Part shown: positions 8,250 to 17,330 of the stretch, in pieces
How the letters are laid out: the number at the start of each line of letters is the position of its first letter
Position numbering within the stretch: position 1 is the stretch's first letter
NCBI GenBank assembly: GCA_045601045.1
Contig: JAZRZA010000064.1
Coordinates: forward strand, 1-64,000
DNA: 64,000 nucleotides
Direction of reading: 5' to 3'
Source: UBA1181 sp045601045
GTDB taxonomy: Bacteria > Bacteroidota > Bacteroidia > Bacteroidales > Paludibacteraceae
Made by a program: the position numbers and the translations under genes
The notes under the pieces: model-generated
Database searches by the model: none
Told to the model about the DNA's origin: nothing
What the model saw: only the letters and a program-made list of their open reading frames with translations

Positions 8250-9557
8250 TCGGAAGAAATCGTTCATGTTCGCGAAGATCATCAAGGCGAGGAGGATGAA
8301 CATGCCAATCATTTGCGCTCTGATAAGCGCCTTTTGACTAGGCTTCCTTCTGGTTACCATTTCGTAGATCAAGAACATGATGTGGCCACCGTCCAATCCT
8401 GGGATAGGCAACAGATTCATGAATGCCAAGATAACGGAGAGATAAGCTGTGATCTCCCAGAATATTTGTGGATAGAATGGATAAGGGAAGAGACGTCCGA
8501 TGGATATGAATCCTCCCAAACTCTCCACCGCCTCCTTGGAGGTGAATACATATTTCATGTCGTTGGCGTATCCTGTGAACTTCTTGACACACTTTTGGGT
8601 GCCATGCGGAATGGCTTCGAAGAGGGAATAGTCTCTTGTCGTGACAGGATAGAATGAAATGACAGATTTCCTGATGACACCGATTTTACCATTGTGGTCT
8701 GGCGTGAGTTCGACCTCCACGACTTGGTTGTCTCGCATCACTTTGACCGGCACGGTGAGATTCTTGTGCTCCGAGAATACATTGGTACAGTGTCCGACAT
8801 AGGCTGGTAGGGAGTCTCCGACGGAGATGAGGCTATCTCCGGCTTTCAACCCTGCGATCTCCGCGCGCGACCCTTCGATGATGCTCTCCAATACGAATGG
8901 AACGCGGAAATTGGCGAATCCCTTCTGCTCTTGCATCATATCCTTTAATAAATCTCCCTTCATCGGAATCTCGACCTCTTCTCCCTTTCGAATCACGGTT
9001 ACCGTCTCTGCGTCGGTGATGGTGCGGAAGGTCTCTTCGCTAAACTCTTCCAATGTGAGGTCGTCTGCCTTGTAAAGAATATCTCCATCCTGGAATCCCG
9101 CCTTATGCGCGGCTGGACTGAACTCCATGCCGGCGGTGGCGTCACGTAATGCGATATAGTTCTCTCCGTAATGGAAAGAGACCATCGAGTAGATGATGAT
9201 GGCTAAAATAAAATTGAATACCACACCTGCCACCATAACGAGAAATCTTTGCCATGCCGGTTTGGAACGGAATTCCCAATCTTGTACGGGACGTTTCATC
9301 TGTTCTGTATCCAATGACTCGTCGATCATGCCGGCGATCTTCACATATCCTCCCAATGGCAACCAACCGATACCGAAAAGGGTGTCGCTGTTTTTAGGCT
9401 TGTATTTGAAGAGAGAAAAGCCCGGGTTGAAGAAGATATAGAACTTCTCCACACGGATTTTGAAAATCCGGGCGAGAAGGAAGTGGCCAAATTCGTGAAT
9501 GACCACCAATAGGGAAAGACTAATAAAAAATTGGAGCAGTGTGACTAAAAGTTCCAT
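8238..9557 (-). CDS. rseP: Site-2 intramembrane metalloprotease RseP
   Basis: The 439-residue protein has the zinc motif HEFGH at residues 21-25 in the first membrane helix, the FGIGWLPLGGYVKIAGM segment, a PDZ region in the middle (about 200-290), and the second active-site motif NLLPIPGLDGGH near residue 390. RseP cuts membrane-bound anti-sigma factors and remnant signal peptides within the inner membrane. It is the last gene of the seven-gene operon and lies 24 bases after dxr, as is common in Bacteroidota. Confidence 0.92.
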   Translation of the reverse strand: MELLVTLLQFFISLSLLVVIHEFGHFLLARIFKIRVEKFYIFFNPGFSLFKYKPKNSDTLFGIGWLPLGGYVKIAGMIDESLDTEQMKRPVQDWEFRSKPAWQRFLVMVAGVVFNFILAIIIYSMVSFHYGENYIALRDATAGMEFSPAAHKAGFQDGDILYKADDLTLEEFSEETFRTITDAETVTVIRKGEEVEIPMKGDLLKDMMQEQKGFANFRVPFVLESIIEGSRAEIAGLKAGDSLISVGDSLPAYVGHCTNVFSEHKNLTVPVKVMRDNQVVEVELTPDHNGKIGVIRKSVISFYPVTTRDYSLFEAIPHGTQKCVKKFTGYANDMKYVFTSKEAVESLGGFISIGRLFPYPFYPQIFWEITAYLSVILAFMNLLPIPGLDGGHIMFLIYEMVTRRKPSQKALIRAQMIGMFILLALMIFANMNDFFRLFK

Positions 9558-9581
9558 GTTTCGATAGGGTCGGGAATAGGG

Positions 9582-10733
9582 TTATTTTGAAGATAATTCC
9601 GCTGCGATGCGTCTTGCCTCTTTGTCGCTTTCCACATATACCTCGTAGGAGGTTTGCTTGGTGAATGTGGCGGTTTGCATCGTCTTTTCAATGATGTCGG
9701 ACATTTGAAGGAATCCGATGTTGCCTTTCAAAAATTCAGCTACTACGATTTCATTGGCGGCATTAAGGATACATGGCATGTTACCGCCCTTATCCATCGC
9801 TTCGAAGGCGAAGGCCAGGTTGCGGAACACCTCCATGTCGGGTTTTTCGAAAGTTAAATCCTTGCAATCGAAGAAGTCCAAACGTTTGAAATTGTTCTTC
9901 AAACGGTTAGGGAAACCAAAGGCATATTGGATCGGCAGTTTCATGTCGGGTAGTCCCATTTGAGCCTTTACACTTCCATCCTCGAACTGCACCATAGAGT
10001 GGATGATGGATTGTGGATGAACCACGGGAACGATTTGGTCAGGTCTCGCATTGAACAACCATTTCGCCTCAATCACTTCAAATCCCTTGTTCATCATGGA
10101 GGCGGAATCGATGGTGATTTTCGCGCCCATGCTCCAGTTTGGATGTTTTAAAGCGTCTTTGGCGGTAACTGTCTCTAAGAATTTTCTGTCTTTCCCGCGG
10201 AATGGACCTCCCGAAGCGGTGAGTATGATCCGCTCGATAGGGCTTTGTTCTCCTACCAGACATTGGAAGATGGCAGAGTGTTCCGAATCGACCGGAAGGA
10301 TGGGGCATCTGTTCTTGATAGCCAAATCGCAAACTAATTCTCCCGCCACCACCATGGTCTCCTTGTTGGCCAAGGCAATCGTCTTGCCAGCCTTCAATGC
10401 GGCGATGGTGGGTTGAAGTCCGGAGTAGCCTACCATGGCTGTCAGTACGATATCCACAGCCTCCATAGCTGCCACGTCCGCGATGGATTGCGCGCCAGCG
10501 AATACCTTTATGGGCAAATCGGCCAAAGCCTCCTTAACTGCCGCATACTTTGCCTCATTGGCGATAACGACCATCTCAGGCTTGAATTTTCTTGCTTGTT
10601 GGATCAACAACTCGTCGCTGTTGTTGGCTGTCAACGCATATACTTCAAAGAGATCGGATTGCTCTTCAATTACTTCCAACGCTTGGGTTCCGATTGAACC
10701 AGTGGAACCAAGTACCGCTATCTGTTTTTTCAT
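9582..10733 (-). CDS. dxr: 1-deoxy-D-xylulose 5-phosphate reductoisomerase
   Basis: The 383-residue enzyme converts DXP to MEP using NADPH, the committed step of the non-mevalonate isoprenoid pathway. The NADPH loop GSTGSIG is at residues 9-15. The LANKETMVVAGE segment, DSEHSAIFQCL (metal and substrate site), TASGGPFRG and NHPNW-type motif (KHPNWSMGAKITIDSASMMNKG) are all present. Length is normal. It lies between the LytM gene (21-base gap) and rseP (24-base gap). Confidence 0.95.
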   Translation of the reverse strand: MKKQIAVLGSTGSIGTQALEVIEEQSDLFEVYALTANNSDELLIQQARKFKPEMVVIANEAKYAAVKEALADLPIKVFAGAQSIADVAAMEAVDIVLTAMVGYSGLQPTIAALKAGKTIALANKETMVVAGELVCDLAIKNRCPILPVDSEHSAIFQCLVGEQSPIERIILTASGGPFRGKDRKFLETVTAKDALKHPNWSMGAKITIDSASMMNKGFEVIEAKWLFNARPDQIVPVVHPQSIIHSMVQFEDGSVKAQMGLPDMKLPIQYAFGFPNRLKNNFKRLDFFDCKDLTFEKPDMEVFRNLAFAFEAMDKGGNMPCILNAANEIVVAEFLKGNIGFLQMSDIIEKTMQTATFTKQTSYEVYVESDKEARRIAAELSSK

Positions 10734-10754
10734 AAGAAATGAAATTTTTCACTG

Positions 10755-11618
10755 TTAGAATGAAATGTAGGACAATGGATTGACGGCCACGCCCTCTTTC
10801 CATAATTCAAACTCGAAGTAGGAGTCTGTGCCATTTCTGAATGTGGTCAGAATCTCGCCCGCATGCACCTTCATACCCTTCTGTTTGATGAAAGGCTGCT
10901 TCGCCTTATAGACGGTCACGATGTTGTCCGAGTGTTGGATGCACAGCACGTAAAGGTTGTGAAACGAGTAATCCGACGAAATGATGATGCCGTCCAATAC
11001 GGAAAGCACGCTGGTATTCTGTACGGCGACGAGTCTTGTCCCGTAGTTTTGCTTGCGGATGTTGAAGGTGTCGATGATACGACCTTGCGCTGGGGAGCAC
11101 ATGAGGTAAGTGGTCTCGATCTTCTCCGAATTGTAATTGATTGGATTGAGGTTCTCGATCTCACTTGATTCGTAAGCGTTGCGATAGGAGATCTCCCTTT
11201 CGGTCGCTTCGAGCGAGATCTTGTCAGTGTTGACGCTTTTCAAATCTTTGCTGGCCTTGGTGGAATCGAATTCCACTTCTCCTGTCATCACGGCACGAAG
11301 GCCCTCCATGTATTGCACTTGAACATTCAATTGTTCGGAAAGGGAATCCACAACCAATGCGTCGCGCATCAATTGGCTGCGAAGGCTGATATTCTCCGTG
11401 TATCCCGGAAGGAAGGCTCTTAGTGGCGTCTTGATAATCAGGAATGCGATGAGGAAGAAGTAGAGGATGGCGATGATAAAGCCTACCGCTACCACAGAAC
11501 CTTTGGAGAGGCGAATGTGAAATACCTCTTCAAGGGTATTCTCGTTTAGGATGGATACCTTGTATTTGAATCGTATGATCCGTATCAAACGGTTGATTAA
11601 ACTGCCTTTTTTATCCAT
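10755..11618 (-). CDS. LytM/M23-fold protein lacking zinc ligands
   Basis: The 287-residue protein has one N-terminal membrane anchor (about residues 38-62), a helical periplasmic segment (70-150) and a C-terminal M23-type beta domain (about 170-287). The fold pattern is recognisable (VLSVLDGIIIS, KGMKVHAGE, NPLSYI). All zinc-binding histidines are absent: the HxxxD site reads QNYGTRL, the YxH position is YKAK and the HxH site reads FEFEL. Like EnvC or NlpD, it is probably a regulator of cell-wall amidases or a scaffold rather than a peptidase. It lies within the dxr-rseP operon. Confidence 0.82.
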   Translation of the reverse strand: MDKKGSLINRLIRIIRFKYKVSILNENTLEEVFHIRLSKGSVVAVGFIIAILYFFLIAFLIIKTPLRAFLPGYTENISLRSQLMRDALVVDSLSEQLNVQVQYMEGLRAVMTGEVEFDSTKASKDLKSVNTDKISLEATEREISYRNAYESSEIENLNPINYNSEKIETTYLMCSPAQGRIIDTFNIRKQNYGTRLVAVQNTSVLSVLDGIIISSDYSFHNLYVLCIQHSDNIVTVYKAKQPFIKQKGMKVHAGEILTTFRNGTDSYFEFELWKEGVAVNPLSYISF

Positions 11619-11639
11619 TTTACAATAGTAATCTTCTTC

Positions 11640-12392
11640 TTACAGTAATCTTCTTCTGAATTCCGCGCAGACGATGCCTGTCGCCATCGCTACATTCAGG
11701 GATTCCGATGTTTCCCTTTCTTGCGGATAATTGGGGATGAATAGGCGACGGTTGATCAGTCGGGAGATCTCTTCCGAGATGCCATTTCCCTCATTGCCCA
11801 TTACGATGATGCCGTGTGAAGAAAGGTCTTGTTTATACATGTCTTGGCCATCTAGGAACGTGCCGTAGATGGGTGTTTCGTGGTTATCTCTTAAAAATTG
11901 CCCTAAGTCCGTGTAGTGGACTTTCACGCGCGCGATGGCGCCCATGGTGGCTTGCACCACTTTGGGGTTGTAAACGTCCGCTGTATCCATTGAGCAAACG
12001 ATGTTTTCGATTCCGAACCAATCCGCTACCCGAATGATGGTTCCCAAATTGCCCGGGTCTTGGATGGTGTCAAGCGCCAAGACGAGTTGTTGTTTCATTT
12101 GGGCCATTTCCATGGGATAATTCGGTTTGTCGAATATCGCCAAGGAGGATTGGGGGGATTGCAGCAAGGAGGCTTTGCAGATCTCCTCTTTCTCCGCGAT
12201 GAGGATTTCATCTGCGGAAGGGGATGGGTGTTCTTGCAGAAACGATTCCGTGCAGATCAAGGTACGGCAGTGGAAGGCGGGCAAAAGGTCTGTCACCAAC
12301 TTGTTCCCCTCCGCGAGGAAGAGCCCAAGGGCATCTCGTTCCTTCTTTTTCGCCAACGATGCGATGGTTCGTATCTTGTTCTTGCTCAACAT
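11640..12392 (-). CDS. SpoU/TrmH family RNA 2'-O-ribose methyltransferase
   Basis: The 250-residue product has an N-terminal L30e-like RNA-binding segment (about 1-95) and a C-terminal SPOUT knotted domain with all three motifs: DTIQDPGNLGTIIRVADWFG near residue 111, IIVMGNEGNGISEE, and FIPNYPQERETSESLNVAMATGI near the end. The enzyme uses SAM to methylate the 2'-OH of a nucleotide in rRNA or tRNA. Which nucleotide cannot be told from sequence. It is in the seven-gene operon, 10 bases after the DUF4827 gene. Confidence 0.88.
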   Translation of the reverse strand: MLSKNKIRTIASLAKKKERDALGLFLAEGNKLVTDLLPAFHCRTLICTESFLQEHPSPSADEILIAEKEEICKASLLQSPQSSLAIFDKPNYPMEMAQMKQQLVLALDTIQDPGNLGTIIRVADWFGIENIVCSMDTADVYNPKVVQATMGAIARVKVHYTDLGQFLRDNHETPIYGTFLDGQDMYKQDLSSHGIIVMGNEGNGISEEISRLINRRLFIPNYPQERETSESLNVAMATGIVCAEFRRRLL

Positions 12393-12402
12393 ATTGTCCA
12401 GG

Positions 12403-13005
12403 TTATTCCAATCCTACCAACTCAATCTCATAATACATTGGACGATACTCGTCCGCGTCTGAGATGCTACTGCCGAAGATGGAGACGTTGCTTTCGTTAC
12501 CAATCTTGAAAGGGATGATGACCTTGCATTTTCCTCCTACGCGCAGATTTTTGACCGCTTGTTGGAAACCCTCTCCGAATACGGAGTTAGCGGCGTCCGA
12601 AGTGATCTTGAAGCATTGTGGGTCTGGGGAATATTGCGCGGTGCAATTGTATTGCATGTTACCATTCAATGTGTACCCTACGTAGCGGACATAGGCGGTC
12701 CAGTTCTTCTGGGGAGCAATGGTTCCCTCGCCCAATTTCACTTGGTGGTAATAGAGTCCTTGGGCTTTGCTTGACGCGTATAGGTAGTAAACCTCTTTGC
12801 CTTGCTCGTTCACCCAATTGCCGCTATCGGCAGGCATTGTGCCCACGACGGCGATATTGTGGTCTTTGATGAATTTCTCAATGGCGTCGTCCTCATCATC
12901 CAAGTGGTCGGAGTAGGTGACGGTGCCACCGCAACTGTTGATTCCGATGAAAAGGATACTTGAAAGTGCCCAAGCGGCCCATTTGAGTTTTCTTTTGAAA
13001 TTCAT
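12403..13005 (-). CDS. DUF4827 lipoprotein (FKBP-like)
   Basis: The 200-residue product has a lipoprotein signal (hydrophobic run ending FIGINSCGG, lipidated Cys near residue 26). The rest matches the Bacteroidota DUF4827 family, which has an FKBP-like layout: LGEGTIAPQKNWTAYVRYVGYTL, then GFQQAVKNLRVGGKCKVIIP and a final YEIELVGLE strand. It sits right after an FKBP lipoprotein, so the pair may be periplasmic or outer-membrane chaperones. Peptidyl-prolyl isomerase activity is not assured. Confidence 0.82.
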   Translation of the reverse strand: MNFKRKLKWAAWALSSILFIGINSCGGTVTYSDHLDDEDDAIEKFIKDHNIAVVGTMPADSGNWVNEQGKEVYYLYASSKAQGLYYHQVKLGEGTIAPQKNWTAYVRYVGYTLNGNMQYNCTAQYSPDPQCFKITSDAANSVFGEGFQQAVKNLRVGGKCKVIIPFKIGNESNVSIFGSSISDADEYRPMYYEIELVGLE

Positions 13006-13026
13006 ATCTATTTGATTGCTATGTTG

Positions 13027-13566
13027 TTAGTTCTTTTTTACTTCAATGATGGAGAGCTTCATGGAGACGGGTGTCCAACTATTGATGCACTTTCCGTTTC
13101 CAGGTACGCCATAGGCGATGACGGATGGCAGAATGAACTCACCGCATCCTGATGCGCGTAGCAGTAAGATAGCTTCGCGGATGCCCTTCTCGATGTCGGA
13201 GTGTCCGATGGTGATGGTTCTCACCACGTCGGTGATCTTCTCGCAAGGCTCCTCGCCCAAAGGTGCGATCGTGTATTGGAAAGTCACCTCGTCGTTGGCT
13301 CGGATGGAGTCTCCCTCTCCCGGCTGGGTGATGTGGTATCGCAGCCCCGAACTGCTCCTTCCCATATCCAAATGCAAAGAGTCGATATAGTGGTTGATCT
13401 CTTGCTCTTCCAATTCGTGGAACTGCTTGTTCATCTCGAGCAGGTTCTCTTGCATGTGGTCTTGCTCGATTTTATTGACGGGAACTTGTACCTGTTCCTT
13501 GCCGCACGCGCATAGGAGAGCGAGCAGAAGCGCTGATAGGTATCGCACGGATTTATTCATCTCCAC
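13027..13566 (-). CDS. FKBP-type peptidyl-prolyl isomerase lipoprotein
   Basis: The 179-residue protein has a lipobox (LLALLCACGKEQ; Cys near residue 21), a charged helix, and a C-terminal FKBP domain (about 75-178) with GDSIRANDEVTFQYTIAP, a GIREAILLLRASGCGEFILPS stretch and IAYGVPG near residue 150. It acts in protein folding in the periplasm or outer membrane. Its start overlaps the end of the DHH gene by up to 14 bases; the second ATG (13560) is also possible. The DUF4827 gene follows after 21 bases. Confidence 0.88.
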   Translation of the reverse strand: MEMNKSVRYLSALLLALLCACGKEQVQVPVNKIEQDHMQENLLEMNKQFHELEEQEINHYIDSLHLDMGRSSSGLRYHITQPGEGDSIRANDEVTFQYTIAPLGEEPCEKITDVVRTITIGHSDIEKGIREAILLLRASGCGEFILPSVIAYGVPGNGKCINSWTPVSMKLSIIEVKKN

Positions 13567-14605
13567 GGCGTTTTAGTTCTGCGTGCAACTCATCTTTGAG
13601 GGAAGGAAGCGCCTCTTCGAAAGTGGCGATGACCTTCTCCATACTCTCGTGGGATTCTCCTCCAGAGGCGTTTTTGTGGCCTCCACCGTTGAAATGTTCC
13701 GCGGCGAAGATATTGGTCGCCACATCACCTTGTGAACGGAAGGAGCATTTGATCTTGCCTCCCTCCTCTTTGAAGAAGGCGGAGAAAATGATGCCCTTGA
13801 TGGAGAGCGGCATGTTCACGAATCCCTCGGTGTCACCCTTCTTGAAATTGTATTTGGACAACTCGTCGTTGGTGAGCGAGATCATCGCCGCTCCGTATTC
13901 AGGATATAATTTCATCTTCTCGTAGAGCATGTAACCCATCAGACGGTATCTGCTCTCGGAGTAGTTGTTGTAAACCTTGTCGTAGATGGCGTCCTTGTCG
14001 ATGCCTTTCTTGATAAGTTCGGAAATGATTACATAGACCTCCGATCCGTTGGAGTTGTAGGTGAAACCGCCTGTGTCTGTCATCATACCTGTGTAGATGC
14101 ACTCGGCGCACTCCTTGGACAATAGGGTGAAATAACCCATTCGGCAAATGATGCGGAAAATCATTTCGGATGTGGAGGCGAATTGAGGGTAGGATATGAC
14201 AAGATCAGCGAAATTACCCGGATCCAAGTGGTGGTCCACGATGACCTTCTTCGCGGCTGAATCCGCGACACTGATCGCCACGTTCTCAATGCGTTTTAAG
14301 ACGTTGAAATCCAAGGCGAAGATAAGGTCGGCTTGTTCGATCAACTCGTCAGCGACACTCTTTTTCTTCTCGTACACGATGATGTCGGAAGAGGCAGGCA
14401 TCCATTTGAGGAACCCGGGGAAATCGTTGGGCACAACGACGTTCGCGTTCTTGCCGAGTGTTCTCAAAAAAATGCAGAATGCCAAGGAAGATCCGATGGC
14501 ATCTCCGTCTGGGGAGACATGCGTGGTGATAACGATGTTGTCGGCGTCCTCAATGAATGATTTTGCCTCTTGAATCAAATCTTCGTCAATAATTTTCGTA
14601 ATCAT
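13553..14605 (-). CDS. DHH family phosphoesterase (NrnA-like oligoribonuclease / pAp phosphatase)
   Basis: The 350-residue protein has the DHH motifs HVSPDGDAIGSS (residues 29-40), VDHHLDPG (near 130), MTDTGGF (near 172) and the DHHA1 nucleotide-binding motif GGGHKNASGG (near 310). NrnA enzymes degrade short RNA oligonucleotides and dephosphorylate pAp, using manganese. Bacteroidota have no Orn, so this may be the main nanoRNase. It is the first gene of the operon that runs to rseP. Confidence 0.9.
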   Translation of the reverse strand: MITKIIDEDLIQEAKSFIEDADNIVITTHVSPDGDAIGSSLAFCIFLRTLGKNANVVVPNDFPGFLKWMPASSDIIVYEKKKSVADELIEQADLIFALDFNVLKRIENVAISVADSAAKKVIVDHHLDPGNFADLVISYPQFASTSEMIFRIICRMGYFTLLSKECAECIYTGMMTDTGGFTYNSNGSEVYVIISELIKKGIDKDAIYDKVYNNYSESRYRLMGYMLYEKMKLYPEYGAAMISLTNDELSKYNFKKGDTEGFVNMPLSIKGIIFSAFFKEEGGKIKCSFRSQGDVATNIFAAEHFNGGGHKNASGGESHESMEKVIATFEEALPSLKDELHAELKRRGDE

Positions 14606-14746
14606 ATTGTTCCACTTTTAAGACGGTGCTAATTTAATAAAAAAGTTTGGCATTCCATTTATAAAAGGGGGTAAACTTGCCGGCTCGTATTCGGTTGAAA
14701 ATGAATGATTTCGCTCATATAACCTTGGAAAAATCCGTTGATGAGC

Positions 14747-16333
14747 TTATCCACATGAGAAGAGGGTCCATTTGTTGAGTGTTTGGTAGGACGCGTAAAG
14801 AAGTGTTGTGGATAACATGAGCGCGATTCGCCGGAACGAATGTTTTTGCATTGTGGCTAAAATGGTGCCTAGAATGGCGTATAGGAAGAGGACATCGACG
14901 CTGTTGAAGGAGATCGCCTCCACGGATGCGGAAGGCAACTCTTCCATCCATCGGATGCTGGCGTTCATCCCTTTGGCGAGAAGATTCGCCAACCATCCGA
15001 TCCCCGCGGACAATGTCGGAATTGGGGAACTGATGATCAGTGCCACGCAGGTGTAGAGAAGAAGTGTGGCGAGGGGGATGACGACAAGTCCCGACAGCCA
15101 GAAGCAGTTGCTGAATCGGTGAAAGTGATAGAGTACGATGGGCAGCGTGCCGAGTTGCGCGGCGATGGAGACGCTGGTAAGGGACCATATCTTGTCCATT
15201 ACGGTGGATTTGAATATCCATATCTTGTAAATTCTCTCTTGGAAAATCAGGATAGAGAGTACTGCGGTAAAACTCAATTGGAAGCCCACTTCGGTGAGGT
15301 AACGCGGATGGTAGAGGAGCATGCAAAAGGCGGCGGCGAATACGGTATTGAGGGTGATGCTGCGGCGGCCGATCATCTCGCCGATGGCGACAAGGGTAAG
15401 CATCACGGATGCCCTGACGACGGAGGCGGATAGTCCTGTGATGAAGGCATATCCCCATAGGACCAGTATGGTGAGTCCGATGCGGATCCCTTTGCAAGCG
15501 TTTCCGGGGAACATCCTTCCCAATATACTGATAATCAAAAGATAAACGATGCCTACATGTAATCCGCTGACGGCGAGTATATGGCTGGCGCCGGTGGTAG
15601 CGTAGCTGGCCTTGACCTCTTGTGAAAGTTGGCTTTTGTCACCCAATGTGAGGGCGGAGAGTATAGCGAGTTCATCTCCCGAAATGCCTGCCTTCTCGTA
15701 GAGATTGACAACTTTTTTTCTTGCATCCTTCGCTTCGCTGAGAAGGGAGACTTTGGGGGTGCTGCCCATCTTGATCCATCGGTTTCTGGGAAGGTAGATG
15801 GTGCCAGAGCAACCGATGCTCCGTAGGTAGGTTTCGTAGGCGGAGGGTGCATCCTCCTTGTCTCTTTGAACCAATTGAGAGGGGAAGAGCAGTAGGTCTC
15901 CGTTGACCACCGCTTTCGATAGGGAATCTTTGGCGATGTAGAGCATTGATACGGTGCCTGGAGGGATGTCGTTTCCGAACAATCGAGCGAGGACGGCATA
16001 GGTGGAGCGTTTCTCCGTGGGGCTTTCCGTGATTTCCGCCACGATGTAGGGAGTGTTGTCGCAACAGTGGTCCCAGTAGATCGCTTCGGTATCGTTGCTC
16101 CGAAGGATACCGATTGCCGTCAAAAACAGGGCAAGTGAGGATCCGAAGAGCCATCGCCAGCGATAGGAGGATTTCCCGAAGTTGAAAACGCACATCCATG
16201 TGGTCAGAAAGAGAACTCCTACTATCCAACGAGGTGGAACGATTTCGGGGAAATTGAGGTGAATAAGGATCCCTACGCATAGAAAAATAAGCAGACGTAG
16301 GAAGGGCAAACATTGTAATTTTTTCATGGGCAA
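14747..16333 (-). CDS. comEC: ComEC/Rec2 family DNA-uptake channel protein
   Basis: The 528-residue membrane protein has an N-terminal DUF4131-type domain (about 1-200) and the competence domain with the signature ILAVSGLHVGIVYLLI near residue 232, followed by about eight helices. It imports single-stranded DNA across the inner membrane. The C-terminal metallo-beta-lactamase domain seen in long ComEC proteins is absent, and the protein stops after the channel. No other competence gene is in the window. Upstream, rpe ends 82 bases away on the same strand. Confidence 0.88.
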   Translation of the reverse strand: MPMKKLQCLPFLRLLIFLCVGILIHLNFPEIVPPRWIVGVLFLTTWMCVFNFGKSSYRWRWLFGSSLALFLTAIGILRSNDTEAIYWDHCCDNTPYIVAEITESPTEKRSTYAVLARLFGNDIPPGTVSMLYIAKDSLSKAVVNGDLLLFPSQLVQRDKEDAPSAYETYLRSIGCSGTIYLPRNRWIKMGSTPKVSLLSEAKDARKKVVNLYEKAGISGDELAILSALTLGDKSQLSQEVKASYATTGASHILAVSGLHVGIVYLLIISILGRMFPGNACKGIRIGLTILVLWGYAFITGLSASVVRASVMLTLVAIGEMIGRRSITLNTVFAAAFCMLLYHPRYLTEVGFQLSFTAVLSILIFQERIYKIWIFKSTVMDKIWSLTSVSIAAQLGTLPIVLYHFHRFSNCFWLSGLVVIPLATLLLYTCVALIISSPIPTLSAGIGWLANLLAKGMNASIRWMEELPSASVEAISFNSVDVLFLYAILGTILATMQKHSFRRIALMLSTTLLYASYQTLNKWTLFSCG

Positions 16334-16415
16334 ACAATTGGGTATTCTGTACGGGAGCCTTCTGGCTACCCGTGGTAAAAGTTTGGAAGTTTCTGAGATA
16401 GGAACGTCCAGGTGA

Positions 16416-17066
16416 TTACAACGCCTTCAGCTTGGCGATGGTCTCTGTGGGATTCTCCGCGCCGAACACGAAACTTCCTGCGACAAGCACGTCTGCGCCG
16501 GCCTTCAAGAGTCTCTCGCCAGTCTCGTAGTTGACGCCTCCGTCGATTTCGATCAACGCATGTGAGTTGCGTTTGAGTATGAGTTCTTTCAGACGGGCGG
16601 TTTTGTCGATTGTGTTTTCGATGAATTTTTGTCCACCAAAGCCAGGGTTGACAGACATCAACATGGCGACATCGACGTCTGCGATGATCTCCTCCAATAC
16701 GGAGACAGGTGTGTGTGGATTCAAGGTGACACCCGCCTTCATGCCGCAGGCTTTGATGCGTTGGATGCTTCTGTGGAGATGGGTACAGGCCTCGTAATGG
16801 ACATTGAGCACCTCCGCACCTAATTTGTGGAATTCGTCGATGAATTTGTCAGGTTCCACAATCATCAAGTGTACGTCCAAAGGTTTTTTCGCGTATTTCT
16901 GAATGGCTGCGGTCACAGGCATTCCGAATGAGATGTTCGGAACGAATACGCCGTCCATGATGTCCAAATGGAACCAGTCCGCTTGGCTGTTGTTCACCAT
17001 TTCGATGTCTGAACGCAAGTTGGAAAAATCTGCTGAAAGTACGGAAGGAGCAATAAGGTGGCTCAT
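16416..17066 (-). CDS. rpe: Ribulose-phosphate 3-epimerase
   Basis: The 216-residue TIM-barrel enzyme interconverts D-ribulose 5-phosphate and D-xylulose 5-phosphate in the pentose phosphate pathway. Motifs include IAPSVLSADFSNL at the start, the metal-binding FHLDIMDGVFVPN, DVHLMI, MSVNPGFGGQKFI and IEIDGGV. The frame is open upstream to 17201, but that extension reads through a terminator and into tRNA-Pro, so ATG 17064-17066 is the start. Length is normal. Confidence 0.95.
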   Translation of the reverse strand: MSHLIAPSVLSADFSNLRSDIEMVNNSQADWFHLDIMDGVFVPNISFGMPVTAAIQKYAKKPLDVHLMIVEPDKFIDEFHKLGAEVLNVHYEACTHLHRSIQRIKACGMKAGVTLNPHTPVSVLEEIIADVDVAMLMSVNPGFGGQKFIENTIDKTARLKELILKRNSHALIEIDGGVNYETGERLLKAGADVLVAGSFVFGAENPTETIAKLKAL

Positions 17067-17120
17067 CTGAATCTGCGATTGAGGGAATCTCCTTTGCGGA
17101 CGTTTCCCTAGGTTTATAAA

Positions 17121-17152
17121 AGAAAAAAGGAAGTAACTTTCGTCACTTCCTT
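17121..17152 (-). terminator. Terminator after tRNA-Pro
   Basis: On the minus strand an 11-base stem (AAGGAAGTGAC/GTTACTTCCTT with one G-T pair) closed by GAAA is followed by TTTTTTCT. It separates the tRNA transcript from rpe. Confidence 0.85.
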
Positions 17153-17160
17153 GCTTTGTG

Positions 17161-17235
17161 TCGAGGTGAAGGGATTCGAACCCCCGACCCTCTGGTCCCA
17201 AACCAGATGCGCTAACCGGACTGCGCTACACCTCG
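17161..17235 (-). tRNA. tRNA-Pro (anticodon UGG)
   Basis: The 75-base sequence (without an encoded CCA end) folds as a full cloverleaf on the minus strand. The acceptor stem is CGAGGTG/CACCTCG with discriminator A, the D stem is GCGC/GCGC, the anticodon stem is TCTGG/CCAGA with loop TTTGGGA, and the T arm is GGGGG-TTCGAAT-CCCTT. The anticodon TGG is the complement of 17198-17200. Confidence 0.97.
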
Positions 17236-17330
17236 TTCTCAAATGCGATGCAAAGGTATATCCTTTTGGAGGAACCTCCAAATGTTTTTGCCACTTTTTT
17301 TGGTAAAAAATGATTTATTTTTCTATCTCA

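Noticed and set aside
14715..15497. 260-residue frame overlapping comEC in another frame
   Set aside because: The sequence is His/Arg/Pro-rich and the comEC frame carries the recognised motifs.
16416..17201. Long N-terminal form of Rpe (261 residues)
   Set aside because: The extension reads through the tRNA-Pro gene and its terminator; the family start is at 17066.
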